From NCBI GenBank assembly GCA_964356295.1, contig CAYHHE010000011.1, positions 1 through 45,847 of the forward strand: 45,847 nucleotides of DNA. Direction: 5' to 3'. The position numbers and the translations under genes are program-made. This DNA comes from CAVQGZ01 sp964356295 (GTDB lineage Bacteria; Actinomycetota; Actinomycetes; Jiangellales; Jiangellaceae). The notes beneath the pieces were generated by a model. It was given only the letters and a program-made list of their open reading frames with translations, searched no databases and was not told the DNA's origin. Below, in pieces: positions 8,102 through 14,089 of the stretch; position 1 is the stretch's first letter, and each line of letters begins with the position of its first letter.

Positions 8102-8643
8102 TGGAGGTCATCGTCGTCCTGCTCGCCCTGCTGGCGCTGGGCGCCCTGCTGCTGACCTGGTCGGCCGGCCGGCTCGACCATCTGCACACCCGCCTCGAGC
8201 GGATGGACGCGACCCTCGACGCCGAGCTGCTGCGCCGGTCCAGCGCGACCCTGGAGCTGGCCACCAGCGGGCTGCTGGACCCGGCGACGGCGATGGTGTT
8301 GGCCGACGTCGCCCATCGGGCGCGGCGCGCCAGCGCGCAGGAGCGAGAGGAGAGCGAGTCCGCCCTGACCGAGGCGTTGATGGTTGCCTTCGACGCGCCC
8401 GACGTCCCCCTCGCGATGCCACCGGACGATGTCGGCCAGGGATGGGCCAGTGACCTGGTCACGGAGCTCGGAACCGCCACCCGCCGAGTGCAGACGGCCC
8501 GGCGCCTGCACAACGACACCGTGACCGTGACCCGGAGCCGTCGGCGGTCGGGGTTCGTCCGGCTGTTCCGACTCGCCGGGCATGCCCCGATGCCACAGCC
8601 GATCGAGTTCGACGACCGGGTACCTGCCGCGTTCCAGCGCTGA
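8101..8643 (+). CDS. single-pass membrane protein of unknown function coupled to pimA
   Basis: 180 aa. Residues 1-20 form one hydrophobic segment ending in TWSAGRLDHL. The remainder is mostly charged and helical (RLERMDATLDAELLRR, ADVAHRARRASAQEREESE), with a basic stretch TRSRRRSGF near 143-150. The pattern of a short N-terminal anchor followed by a helical domain loosely recalls LemA-type proteins, but I cannot assign a family. Its GTG overlaps the pimA stop by one base. In M. tuberculosis this position holds the membrane-linked NUDIX protein Rv2609c; I see no NUDIX box here. A role near the PIM enzymes is inferred from coupling only. Confidence 0.75.
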   Translation: MEVIVVLLALLALGALLLTWSAGRLDHLHTRLERMDATLDAELLRRSSATLELATSGLLDPATAMVLADVAHRARRASAQEREESESALTEALMVAFDAPDVPLAMPPDDVGQGWASDLVTELGTATRRVQTARRLHNDTVTVTRSRRRSGFVRLFRLAGHAPMPQPIEFDDRVPAAFQR

Positions 8644-8662
8644 GCCGATCGCCCGGACGATC

Positions 8663-8668
8663 TAGGAT
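8663..8668 (+). promoter_or_regulatory. -10 box for pdxS-pdxT
   Basis: TAGGAT fits TANNNT in the 79-bp gap before pdxS. Transcription from about 8675 would give a leader of roughly 48 nt containing the GAGG ribosome-binding site at 8713-8716. No clear -35 is seen. Confidence 0.4.
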
Positions 8669-8722
8669 GGGGGCGTTCGGCACCCGCCGTCCCCACCGCC
8701 TACCCCTGTCCCGAGGTACTCC

Positions 8723-9628
8723 ATGCCCGCTCCCGAGAGCACCGCCCCAGTCGTCGGCACCGAGCGCGTGAAGCGCGGAATGGCCGAGATGCTCAAGGGC
8801 GGCGTCATCATGGACGTGGTCACCCCCGAGCAGGCCCGGATCGCCGAGGACGCGGGCGCGGTGGCCGTCATGGCGCTGGAGCGGGTGCCGGCCGACATCC
8901 GGGCACAGGGCGGGGTGGCCAGGATGAGCGACCCGGACATGATCGACGAGATCATCCGTGCCGTCTCCATCCCGGTCATGGCCAAGGCCAGGATCGGGCA
9001 CTTCGTGGAGGCCCAGGTGCTTCAGGCGCTGGGTGTGGACTACGTCGACGAGTCCGAGGTCCTCACCCCCGCGGACTACACCCACCACATCGACAAGTGG
9101 CAGTTCACCGTCCCGTTCGTCTGCGGTGCCACCAACCTGGGCGAGGCCCTGCGGCGCATCAGCGAAGGTGCGGCGATGATCCGCTCGAAGGGCGAGGCGG
9201 GCACCGGAGACGTGTCCAATGCCACCACCCACATGCGGGCCATCGGGGACGAGGTACGCCGGTTGTCCTCCATTCGCCCCGACGAGCTCTACGTGGCAGC
9301 GAAGGACATGCAGGCGCCGGTCGCGCTGGTCGAGGAGGTGGCCAAGGCCGGTCGCCTGCCCGTCGTGCTCTTCACCGCCGGCGGCATCGCCACGCCGGCG
9401 GACGCGGCGATGATGATGCAGCTCGGTGCCGATGGCGTCTTCGTCGGGTCGGGCATCTTCAAGTCCGGTGACCCGGCACGACGCGCCGCCGCGATCGTGG
9501 CTGCCACCACCCACCACGACAACCCGGACGTCCTGGCCAAGGTCTCCCGCGGCCTGGGCGAGGCCATGGTCGGGATCACCGTCGAAGACCTGCCCGCCCC
9601 GCACCGGCTCGCCGAGCGGGGCTGGTGA
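8723..9628 (+). CDS. pdxS: pyridoxal 5'-phosphate synthase, lyase subunit PdxS
   Basis: TIM-barrel subunit of the ribose-5-phosphate-dependent PLP synthase; it condenses ribose 5-phosphate, glyceraldehyde 3-phosphate and ammonia into PLP. At 301 aa it has the normal length. Key residues are visible: D31 (GGVIMDVV), the imine-forming K88 (IPVMAKARIGHF), the phosphate loop around EAGTGDVSNATTHMR, and the second lysine K156 just before it. ATG 8723 follows GAGG by 6 nt. Its stop overlaps the GTG of pdxT (GTGA), matching the obligate complex the two form. Together they supply PLP, which the lyase at the right edge of the window would need. Confidence 0.97.
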   Translation: MPAPESTAPVVGTERVKRGMAEMLKGGVIMDVVTPEQARIAEDAGAVAVMALERVPADIRAQGGVARMSDPDMIDEIIRAVSIPVMAKARIGHFVEAQVLQALGVDYVDESEVLTPADYTHHIDKWQFTVPFVCGATNLGEALRRISEGAAMIRSKGEAGTGDVSNATTHMRAIGDEVRRLSSIRPDELYVAAKDMQAPVALVEEVAKAGRLPVVLFTAGGIATPADAAMMMQLGADGVFVGSGIFKSGDPARRAAAIVAATTHHDNPDVLAKVSRGLGEAMVGITVEDLPAPHRLAERGW

Positions 9629-10224
9629 CCACCGAAGTCGGCGTCCTCGCCCTGCAGGGCGACGTCCGCGAGCACCGGAGAATCCTGACCGAGCTGGACG
9701 TGCGGGCGCCGGCGGTGCGCACCGCGGGCGACCTGGAAGGACTCGACGGACTCATCCTCCCAGGCGGGGAGTCCACGACGATCGCTCGGCTGGCCGACGT
9801 GCTGGGCGTGCTCGACCCGCTGCGTGCGGCCGTGGCGGGAGGCCTTCCCGTCTACGGCTCGTGCGCCGGGATGATCCTGCTGGCCGACCACCTGGTCGGG
9901 GCTCCGGACGGCCAGCCGACCATCGGTGGCTTGCACGTCACCGTTCGGCGCAACGCGTTCGGTCGGCAGGTGGACTCCTTCGAGACAGACCTCGACATCC
10001 CAGTTGTCGGGCCGCCGCCGATGCGGGCGGTGTTCATCCGTGCGCCATGGGTCGAGCAGGTCGGAGCGGACGTCGAGGTGCTGGCGACCGTTCCCCAGGG
10101 TCCGGCCGCGGGTAGCATCGTCGCCGTCCAGCAGGGGGTGCTCCTGGCGACCTCGTTCCATCCCGAGCTCACCGGCGACGTGCGGATGCACCGGCACTTC
10201 CTCGACCTGGTCCGCGCCGCCTGA
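9625..10224 (+). CDS. pdxT: pyridoxal 5'-phosphate synthase, glutaminase subunit PdxT
   Basis: Class I glutamine amidotransferase that releases ammonia from glutamine and channels it to PdxS. 199 aa. The triad is readable: nucleophile C80 in YGSCAGM, and H179 and E181 in SFHPEL; the oxyanion-region motif LPGGEST is at 45-51. The GTG start overlaps the pdxS stop by 4 nt. Downstream, 16 bp separate it from yebC, which has its own strong ribosome-binding site. Confidence 0.96.
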   Translation: MTTEVGVLALQGDVREHRRILTELDVRAPAVRTAGDLEGLDGLILPGGESTTIARLADVLGVLDPLRAAVAGGLPVYGSCAGMILLADHLVGAPDGQPTIGGLHVTVRRNAFGRQVDSFETDLDIPVVGPPPMRAVFIRAPWVEQVGADVEVLATVPQGPAAGSIVAVQQGVLLATSFHPELTGDVRMHRHFLDLVRAA

Positions 10225-10240
10225 CCCGAGGAGTCATCAG

Positions 10241-11005
10241 ATGTCCGGCCACTCCAAGTGGGCCACGACCAAGCACAAGAAGGCGGTCGTCGACGCCCGC
10301 CGGGGCAAGCTGTTCGCCAAGCTGATCAAGAACATCGAGGTGGCCGCCAGGCTCGGAGGTGCCGACCTGGCCGCCAACCCGACCCTCTACGACGCGGTGC
10401 AGAAGGCCAAGAAGTCCTCGGTGCCCAACGACAACATCGACCGGGCCGTCAAGCGTGGCGCGGGCCTGGAGGCCGGAGGCGCGGCCTACGAGACGATCGT
10501 GTACGAGGGCTACGGCCCGCAAGGGGTCGCGGTGCTCGTCGAGTGCCTCACCGACAACCGCAACCGGGCCGCGGCCGAGGTGCGCACCGCGATGACACGC
10601 AACGGCGGGTCGATGGCCGACCCCGGCTCGGTGTCGTACCTGTTCTCACGCAAGGGTGTCGTGATCGTGCCGAAGGGCCAGGCAGATCGCACGGTCGACG
10701 AGGACGCCCTGCTCGATGTCGTCCTGGACGCCGGGGCGGAGGATGTGGAGGACCTGGGGGAGTCCCTGGAAGTCCGCTGCGAGGCCGCGGACCTGGTGGC
10801 GGTGCGTACCGCCGTCCAGGCTGCCGGGTTCGACTACGAGTCCGCGGAGTCGTCCTGGCTGCCCTCGGTCTCCGTCCCGGTGGAGGCCGACGAGGCGGAG
10901 AAGGTGTTCCGGCTGCTGGATGCGCTGGAGGACAGCGACGACGTGCAGAACGTGTACGCCAACTTCGACGTCTCCGACGAGGTCATAGCGGCGGCCTCAG
11001 CATGA
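10241..11005 (+). CDS. yebC: YebC/PmpR family protein
   Basis: 254 aa, full length. It opens with the family hallmark MSGHSKWATTKHKKAVVDARRGKLFAK and continues through the three-domain YebC fold (AYETIVYEGYGPQGVAVLVECLTDN, TRNGGSMADPGSVSYLF). Family members have been described both as DNA-binding transcriptional regulators and, more recently, as factors relieving ribosome stalling at prolines; the sequence does not decide. ATG 10241 is preceded by GAGGAG at 10228-10233 (7-nt spacing). Conserved placement is before ruvC; here a repeat-rich 483-bp interval separates the two. The stop overlaps an ATG that opens a small repetitive frame. Confidence 0.95.
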   Translation: MSGHSKWATTKHKKAVVDARRGKLFAKLIKNIEVAARLGGADLAANPTLYDAVQKAKKSSVPNDNIDRAVKRGAGLEAGGAAYETIVYEGYGPQGVAVLVECLTDNRNRAAAEVRTAMTRNGGSMADPGSVSYLFSRKGVVIVPKGQADRTVDEDALLDVVLDAGAEDVEDLGESLEVRCEAADLVAVRTAVQAAGFDYESAESSWLPSVSVPVEADEAEKVFRLLDALEDSDDVQNVYANFDVSDEVIAAASA

Positions 11006-11238
11006 GCGGGATCTCTTCGATCTGGTCCCACCGCAGCCTGGCCTCGGTCGCCTCGTCGCTGTCGGTCCTCTCGGCGGGCAGCTTCTTGTCCTTCGCATCG
11101 GTCGGCTCGGTCGGCTCCGTCGGCTCCTCAGGCTCGATCCTGTCGATCGGGTCGTCCGGGTCGATCCTGTCGATCGGCTCTTCGGGGTCGATCCTGTCGA
11201 TCGGTCGGTCCGGCTCGGTGCGTCGCATCGGCGGCTGA
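11002..11238 (+). CDS. hypothetical 78-aa Ser/Gly/Ile repeat protein coupled to yebC (coding status uncertain)
   Basis: The frame starts at ATG 11002 inside the yebC stop (ATGA). It encodes SSIWSHRSLASV, then SVGSVGSVGSSG, then three 9-residue repeats SILSIGSSG ending in a short basic tail. Third codon positions are almost all G or C. The opposite strand (11228 down to 10983) is also open, begins with ATG and reads as an acidic repeat of the type DPEEPIDRI, with similarly good codon use. The plus strand is preferred because of stop-start coupling; the minus frame has no visible ribosome-binding site and runs antisense into yebC. I recall both repeat styles among unnamed actinobacterial proteins. 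Function unknown; it may not be a gene. Confidence 0.35.
   Translation: MSGISSIWSHRSLASVASSLSVLSAGSFLSFASVGSVGSVGSSGSILSIGSSGSILSIGSSGSILSIGRSGSVRRIGG
11134..11214. repeat. 27-bp tandem repeat, three copies
   Basis: Units at 11134-11160, 11161-11187 and 11188-11214 share TCGATCCTGTCGATCGG and vary in the last 10 bases. The period is a multiple of three, so both strands stay open. The flank 11095-11127 is also repetitive (TCGGCTCGGTCGGCTCCG). Confidence 0.9.
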
Positions 11239-11261
11239 GCAGTCCGCAGGCCCCCTGCTCG

Positions 11262-11320
11262 GCGATCTTGACGTCTCGGCCGGACCGCGGCCCTTCGGTT
11301 CGCCGTATCGTCAAGATCGC
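11262..11320. repeat. 12-bp perfect inverted repeat with 35-nt loop
   Basis: GCGATCTTGACG at 11262-11273 and its exact reverse complement CGTCAAGATCGC at 11309-11320. The loop is GC-rich. It could be a terminator for the yebC transcript, a dispersed repeat, or a protein site. There is no U-tract. Confidence 0.8.
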
Positions 11321-11364
11321 GTGGGACGGGCGTGGGACGGGCGTGGGACGGGCGCGGGACGGGG
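11321..11364. repeat. 11-bp tandem repeat, four copies
   Basis: GTGGGACGGGC three times (11321-11331, 11332-11342, 11343-11353), then the variant GCGGGACGGGG (11354-11364). It abuts the right arm of the inverted repeat. The 11-bp period is not a multiple of three, so this is not repeated protein. Confidence 0.9.
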
Positions 11365-11440
11365 CTGTCCGCGGGGAGGGGTCTGGGGGTGTGCGGGTGG
11401 TCGGTCGGCGCGTCGGCTCGGAGGCCGAGCCCGAGCGGAC

Positions 11441-11446
11441 TACGCT
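11441..11446 (+). promoter_or_regulatory. -10 box for ruvCAB
   Basis: TACGCT fits TANNNT. It lies 43 bp upstream of the ruvC GTG and immediately upstream of the SOS box, which would cover the predicted transcription start (about 11453). Confidence 0.55.
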
Positions 11447-11448
11447 GG

Positions 11449-11464
11449 TCGAACAGGTGTTCTA
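11449..11464. promoter_or_regulatory. LexA-binding site (SOS box) for ruvCAB
   Basis: TCGAACAGGTGTTCTA contains the full Gram-positive/actinobacterial core GAAC-N4-GTTC (GAAC 11451-11454, GTTC 11459-11462) with the usual flanking C and T. It sits between a TANNNT -10 box and the ruvC ribosome-binding site, so LexA bound here would block initiation. DNA-damage induction of ruvC via LexA is established in mycobacteria, which supports the assignment. Confidence 0.85.
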
Positions 11465-11488
11465 CTGCGCAGGCGTGGAGGCGATGCG

Positions 11489-12016
11489 GTGCGGGTGGTG
11501 GGCGTGGACCCGGGTCTCACCAGGTGCGGCCTGGCAGCCGTCGAGGGCGGACCGGGGACCTCGGCCCGGCTGCTGGGCGTCACCGTGGTGCGAACCTCTC
11601 CCGCCGACGACCTCGCCCGACGGCTGTGCCAGCTGGAAGTCGACGTGGAGTCGTTCCTCGACCAGCATCGCCCGGATGCGGTCGCTGTCGAAGCAGTGTT
11701 CAGCCAGCAGAACACCGCCACGGTCGTGACCACCGCCCAGGCCTGCGCGGTGGCGACGCTGGTGGCCGGCCGGCGTGGGTTGCCGGTCGACACGCACACC
11801 CCCACCGAGGTCAAGGCCGGTGTCACCGGCAACGGCCGTGCCGACAAGCAGCAGGTCGCGCGCATGGTGACCGCCATCCTCGGACTGACCCAGGTACCCC
11901 ACCCGGTCGACGCCACAGACGCCCTCGCCCTCGCGCTGGCCCACCTGTGGCAGGTCCCGGTCCGCGGCAGGCAGCGGGCGGCAGAGGCTGCCGCCCGTCC
12001 CAGGGCGGGACGATGA
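11489..12016 (+). CDS. ruvC: crossover junction endodeoxyribonuclease RuvC
   Basis: Holliday-junction resolvase of 175 aa. All four acidic catalytic residues are present: D7 (GVDPGLTRCG), E68 (AVEAVFSQQN), D141 and D144 (DATDALALAL). TPTEVKAGVTGNGRADKQQV is the DNA-contact segment. GTG 11489 is chosen over longer open frames because GGAGG at 11477-11481 precedes it by 7 nt and the protein begins directly with the first beta-strand. ruvA starts inside its stop (ATGA). The SOS box upstream puts the whole ruvCAB operon under damage control. Confidence 0.97.
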   Translation: MRVVGVDPGLTRCGLAAVEGGPGTSARLLGVTVVRTSPADDLARRLCQLEVDVESFLDQHRPDAVAVEAVFSQQNTATVVTTAQACAVATLVAGRRGLPVDTHTPTEVKAGVTGNGRADKQQVARMVTAILGLTQVPHPVDATDALALALAHLWQVPVRGRQRAAEAAARPRAGR

Positions 12017-12645
12017 TCGCGTCGCTGCGCGGCACGGTGATCGCGGTGGGCCTGGACCACGCCGTCGTCGAGACGGGCGGGGTCGGGCTGTTCCTGCCAT
12101 GCCCGCCACGGGTCCTGGCGGACCTGGTGGTCGGCGAGCAGGTCCGACTGTCGACCTCGCTGGTCGTCCGGGAAGACTCCCTGACCCTGTACGGGTTCAC
12201 CACCAACGAGGAGCGGCAGCTGTTCGACGTGCTGCTGGGCGTGTCCGGGATCGGTCCACGGCTGGCGCTGGCGATGCTCACCGTCCTGGGGCCGGACGAG
12301 ATCCGCGCCGCCGTCGCCGCCGACGACATCACCACCCTCACCCGAGTCCCAGGTATCGGACGCAAGGGCGCCCAACGCCTGGTGCTCGAGCTGAAGGACC
12401 GGTTGACCCCGCTCCCGCCGATGGCCGAGGCGGGCATGCCGGGCGGGATGGCCCTCCCAGTCCAGGGGGCGTGGGCTGCGCAGGTGTCGGCGGCGCTGGT
12501 CAGCCTGGGCTGGGGCGCCCGCGACGCGGCCACGGCGCTGGACGCTGTCGCGTCCACCGCGGCGGCGATGACCGACGACGCAGGGGAGCCCGACGTCGCC
12601 GAGCTGCTGCGGCTGGCGCTGCGCTCGCTGGACCGACCCTCATGA
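12013..12645 (+). CDS. ruvA: Holliday junction branch migration protein RuvA
   Basis: 210 aa. RuvA tetramers bind the junction and load RuvB. Domain I begins MIASLRGTVIAVG; domain II has the helix-hairpin-helix signatures GVSGIGPRLAL and RVPGIGRKGAQRL; an acidic and Ala/Gly-rich linker follows; and domain III, which contacts RuvB, covers about the last 50 residues (AWAAQVSAALVSLGW onward). Start and stop overlap ruvC and ruvB by 4 nt each (ATGA), giving a tightly coupled three-gene unit. Confidence 0.97.
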   Translation: MIASLRGTVIAVGLDHAVVETGGVGLFLPCPPRVLADLVVGEQVRLSTSLVVREDSLTLYGFTTNEERQLFDVLLGVSGIGPRLALAMLTVLGPDEIRAAVAADDITTLTRVPGIGRKGAQRLVLELKDRLTPLPPMAEAGMPGGMALPVQGAWAAQVSAALVSLGWGARDAATALDAVASTAAAMTDDAGEPDVAELLRLALRSLDRPS

Positions 12646-13745
12646 GCGTGCCGGGCAGCGACCAGGGCGGCTGGGCTGCGCAGCAGGGCGAGGAGTCGGT
12701 GGTCGCCTCTGGACCGGTCGAGGACGACCGGGCCGCGGATGCGGCGCTGCGACCGACGCGAATGGCTGAGTTCGTGGGTCAGCCCCGGGTGCGTGACCAG
12801 CTCTCGCTGCTGCTGGAGGCGGCAAAGCTGCACGGGCGCACACCCGACCACGTCCTGCTCTCCGGCCCACCCGGACTCGGCAAGACCACTCTGGCCATGA
12901 TCATCGCCGCCGAGCTGGGATCACCGATCCGGGTGGCCAGCGGCCCGGTCATCCAGCATGCCGGCGACCTGGCGTCGATCCTGTCCGGGCTGGCCGACGG
13001 CGAGGTGCTGTTCCTGGACGAGGTGCACCGCCTTGCCCGACCGGCCGAGGAGATGCTCTACCTGGCGATGGAGGACTTCCGGGTCGATGTCGTCGTCGGC
13101 AAGGGGCCCGGGGCAACGGTCATCCCGTTGGCCTTGCCTCGATTCACCCTGGTGGGCGCCACCACCCGCGCCGGGCTGCTGACCGGTCCGCTGCGCGATC
13201 GGTTCGGCTTCACCGCACATCTGGACTTCTACTCCCACGAGGACCTCGTCACGGTGCTGCGCCGGTCGGCGAACCTGCTGGGCATCGCGCTGGACGAGGC
13301 CGGGGCCGCCGAGATCGCCGGGCGGTCACGCGGCACCCCGCGGATCGCGAACCGCCTGCTGCGGCGGGTGCGCGACTACGCCGTCGTCAGGGCCGACGGA
13401 CGCCTGGACCGCAACGTCGCCCGCCAGGCGCTGGCCGTCTACGACGTCGACGAGCTCGGCCTGGACCGCCTGGACCGTCAGGTGCTCACCGCGCTGTGCA
13501 GCCGCTATCGCGGCGGTCCGGTCGGGTTGTCGACCATCGCGGTCGCGGTGGGGGAGGAACCGGGAACAGTCGAGGAGGTCAGCGAACCGTTCCTGGTGCG
13601 CGAGGGCCTGCTGGTGCGGACCCCCCGCGGGCGCGTGGCCACCCCTGCGGCGTTCGCCCACCTGGGCGTGACCGCGCCCAACGATGGCGACGCGCCGACG
13701 CTGCACCTTGACATCCCGGGCACACCGGACCGGTCCGTAGACTAG
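12642..13745 (+). CDS. ruvB: Holliday junction branch migration DNA helicase RuvB
   Basis: AAA+ motor of 367 aa. Walker A GPPGLGKTT (75-83), Walker B LFLDEVHRL, sensor I GATTRAG and the arginine finger in GPLRDRFG are all present, followed by the winged-helix DNA-binding domain (RYRGGPVGLSTIAVAVGEE). The first ~33 residues are a polar, non-conserved extension. The ATG overlaps the ruvA stop by 4 nt. A TANNNT-like TAGACT overlaps its stop codon and may serve yajC. Confidence 0.97.
   Translation: MSVPGSDQGGWAAQQGEESVVASGPVEDDRAADAALRPTRMAEFVGQPRVRDQLSLLLEAAKLHGRTPDHVLLSGPPGLGKTTLAMIIAAELGSPIRVASGPVIQHAGDLASILSGLADGEVLFLDEVHRLARPAEEMLYLAMEDFRVDVVVGKGPGATVIPLALPRFTLVGATTRAGLLTGPLRDRFGFTAHLDFYSHEDLVTVLRRSANLLGIALDEAGAAEIAGRSRGTPRIANRLLRRVRDYAVVRADGRLDRNVARQALAVYDVDELGLDRLDRQVLTALCSRYRGGPVGLSTIAVAVGEEPGTVEEVSEPFLVREGLLVRTPRGRVATPAAFAHLGVTAPNDGDAPTLHLDIPGTPDRSVD
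13738..13743 (+). promoter_or_regulatory. possible -10 box for yajC-secDF-apt
   Basis: TAGACT matches TANNNT at the very end of ruvB and would start transcription about 54 nt upstream of yajC. Such hexamers also occur by chance. Confidence 0.25.
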
Positions 13746-13803
13746 GCAGACGCGGCCGGCCTGGGCCGGCTGCCCCGCCGCCGCCCTCGACCCCGGAGCC
13801 CCG

Positions 13804-14088
13804 ATGGATGCCCTGCTCACCGTGCTTCCGCTGGTACTGATCATCGGCGTGTTCTACCTGCTGATCTTCCGCCCGATGCAGAAGCGCAACCGCGAGTACA
13901 CCGAGACGCAGTCCGCGCTGCGGCCCGGAGTCCGGGTGATGATGGGCGGTGGGCTGTACGCGACGGTGACGCAGCTCGACGACGAGGACGTCGTCGTGGA
14001 GGCCGCCCCGGGTGTCCAGCTGCGCTACAGCCGCCAGGGTGTGGTGAAGGTGGTCGACCAGGCAGGGCCGCAGGGACCGTCGGCCTGA
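13804..14088 (+). CDS. yajC: preprotein translocase subunit YajC
   Basis: 94-aa accessory Sec protein. One N-terminal membrane segment (about 4-22, LLTVLPLVLIIGVFYLLIF) is followed by the conserved RPMQKRNREY and the soluble beta-domain (LRPGVRVMMGGGLYATV). It partners SecDF, whose gene begins two bases after the stop. The ATG has a weak GGAG about 6 nt upstream. The neighbourhood secures the family call for this short protein. Confidence 0.93.
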   Translation: MDALLTVLPLVLIIGVFYLLIFRPMQKRNREYTETQSALRPGVRVMMGGGLYATVTQLDDEDVVVEAAPGVQLRYSRQGVVKVVDQAGPQGPSA

Positions 14089-14089
14089 G

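Noticed and set aside
11134..11214. CRISPR-like repeats
   Set aside because: Units are contiguous 27-mers without spacers; this is a tandem repeat.
10983..11228. Minus-strand DPEEPIDRI repeat frame as the primary annotation
   Set aside because: It lacks a ribosome-binding site and runs antisense into the end of yebC. It was kept as an alternative in the finding on this locus.
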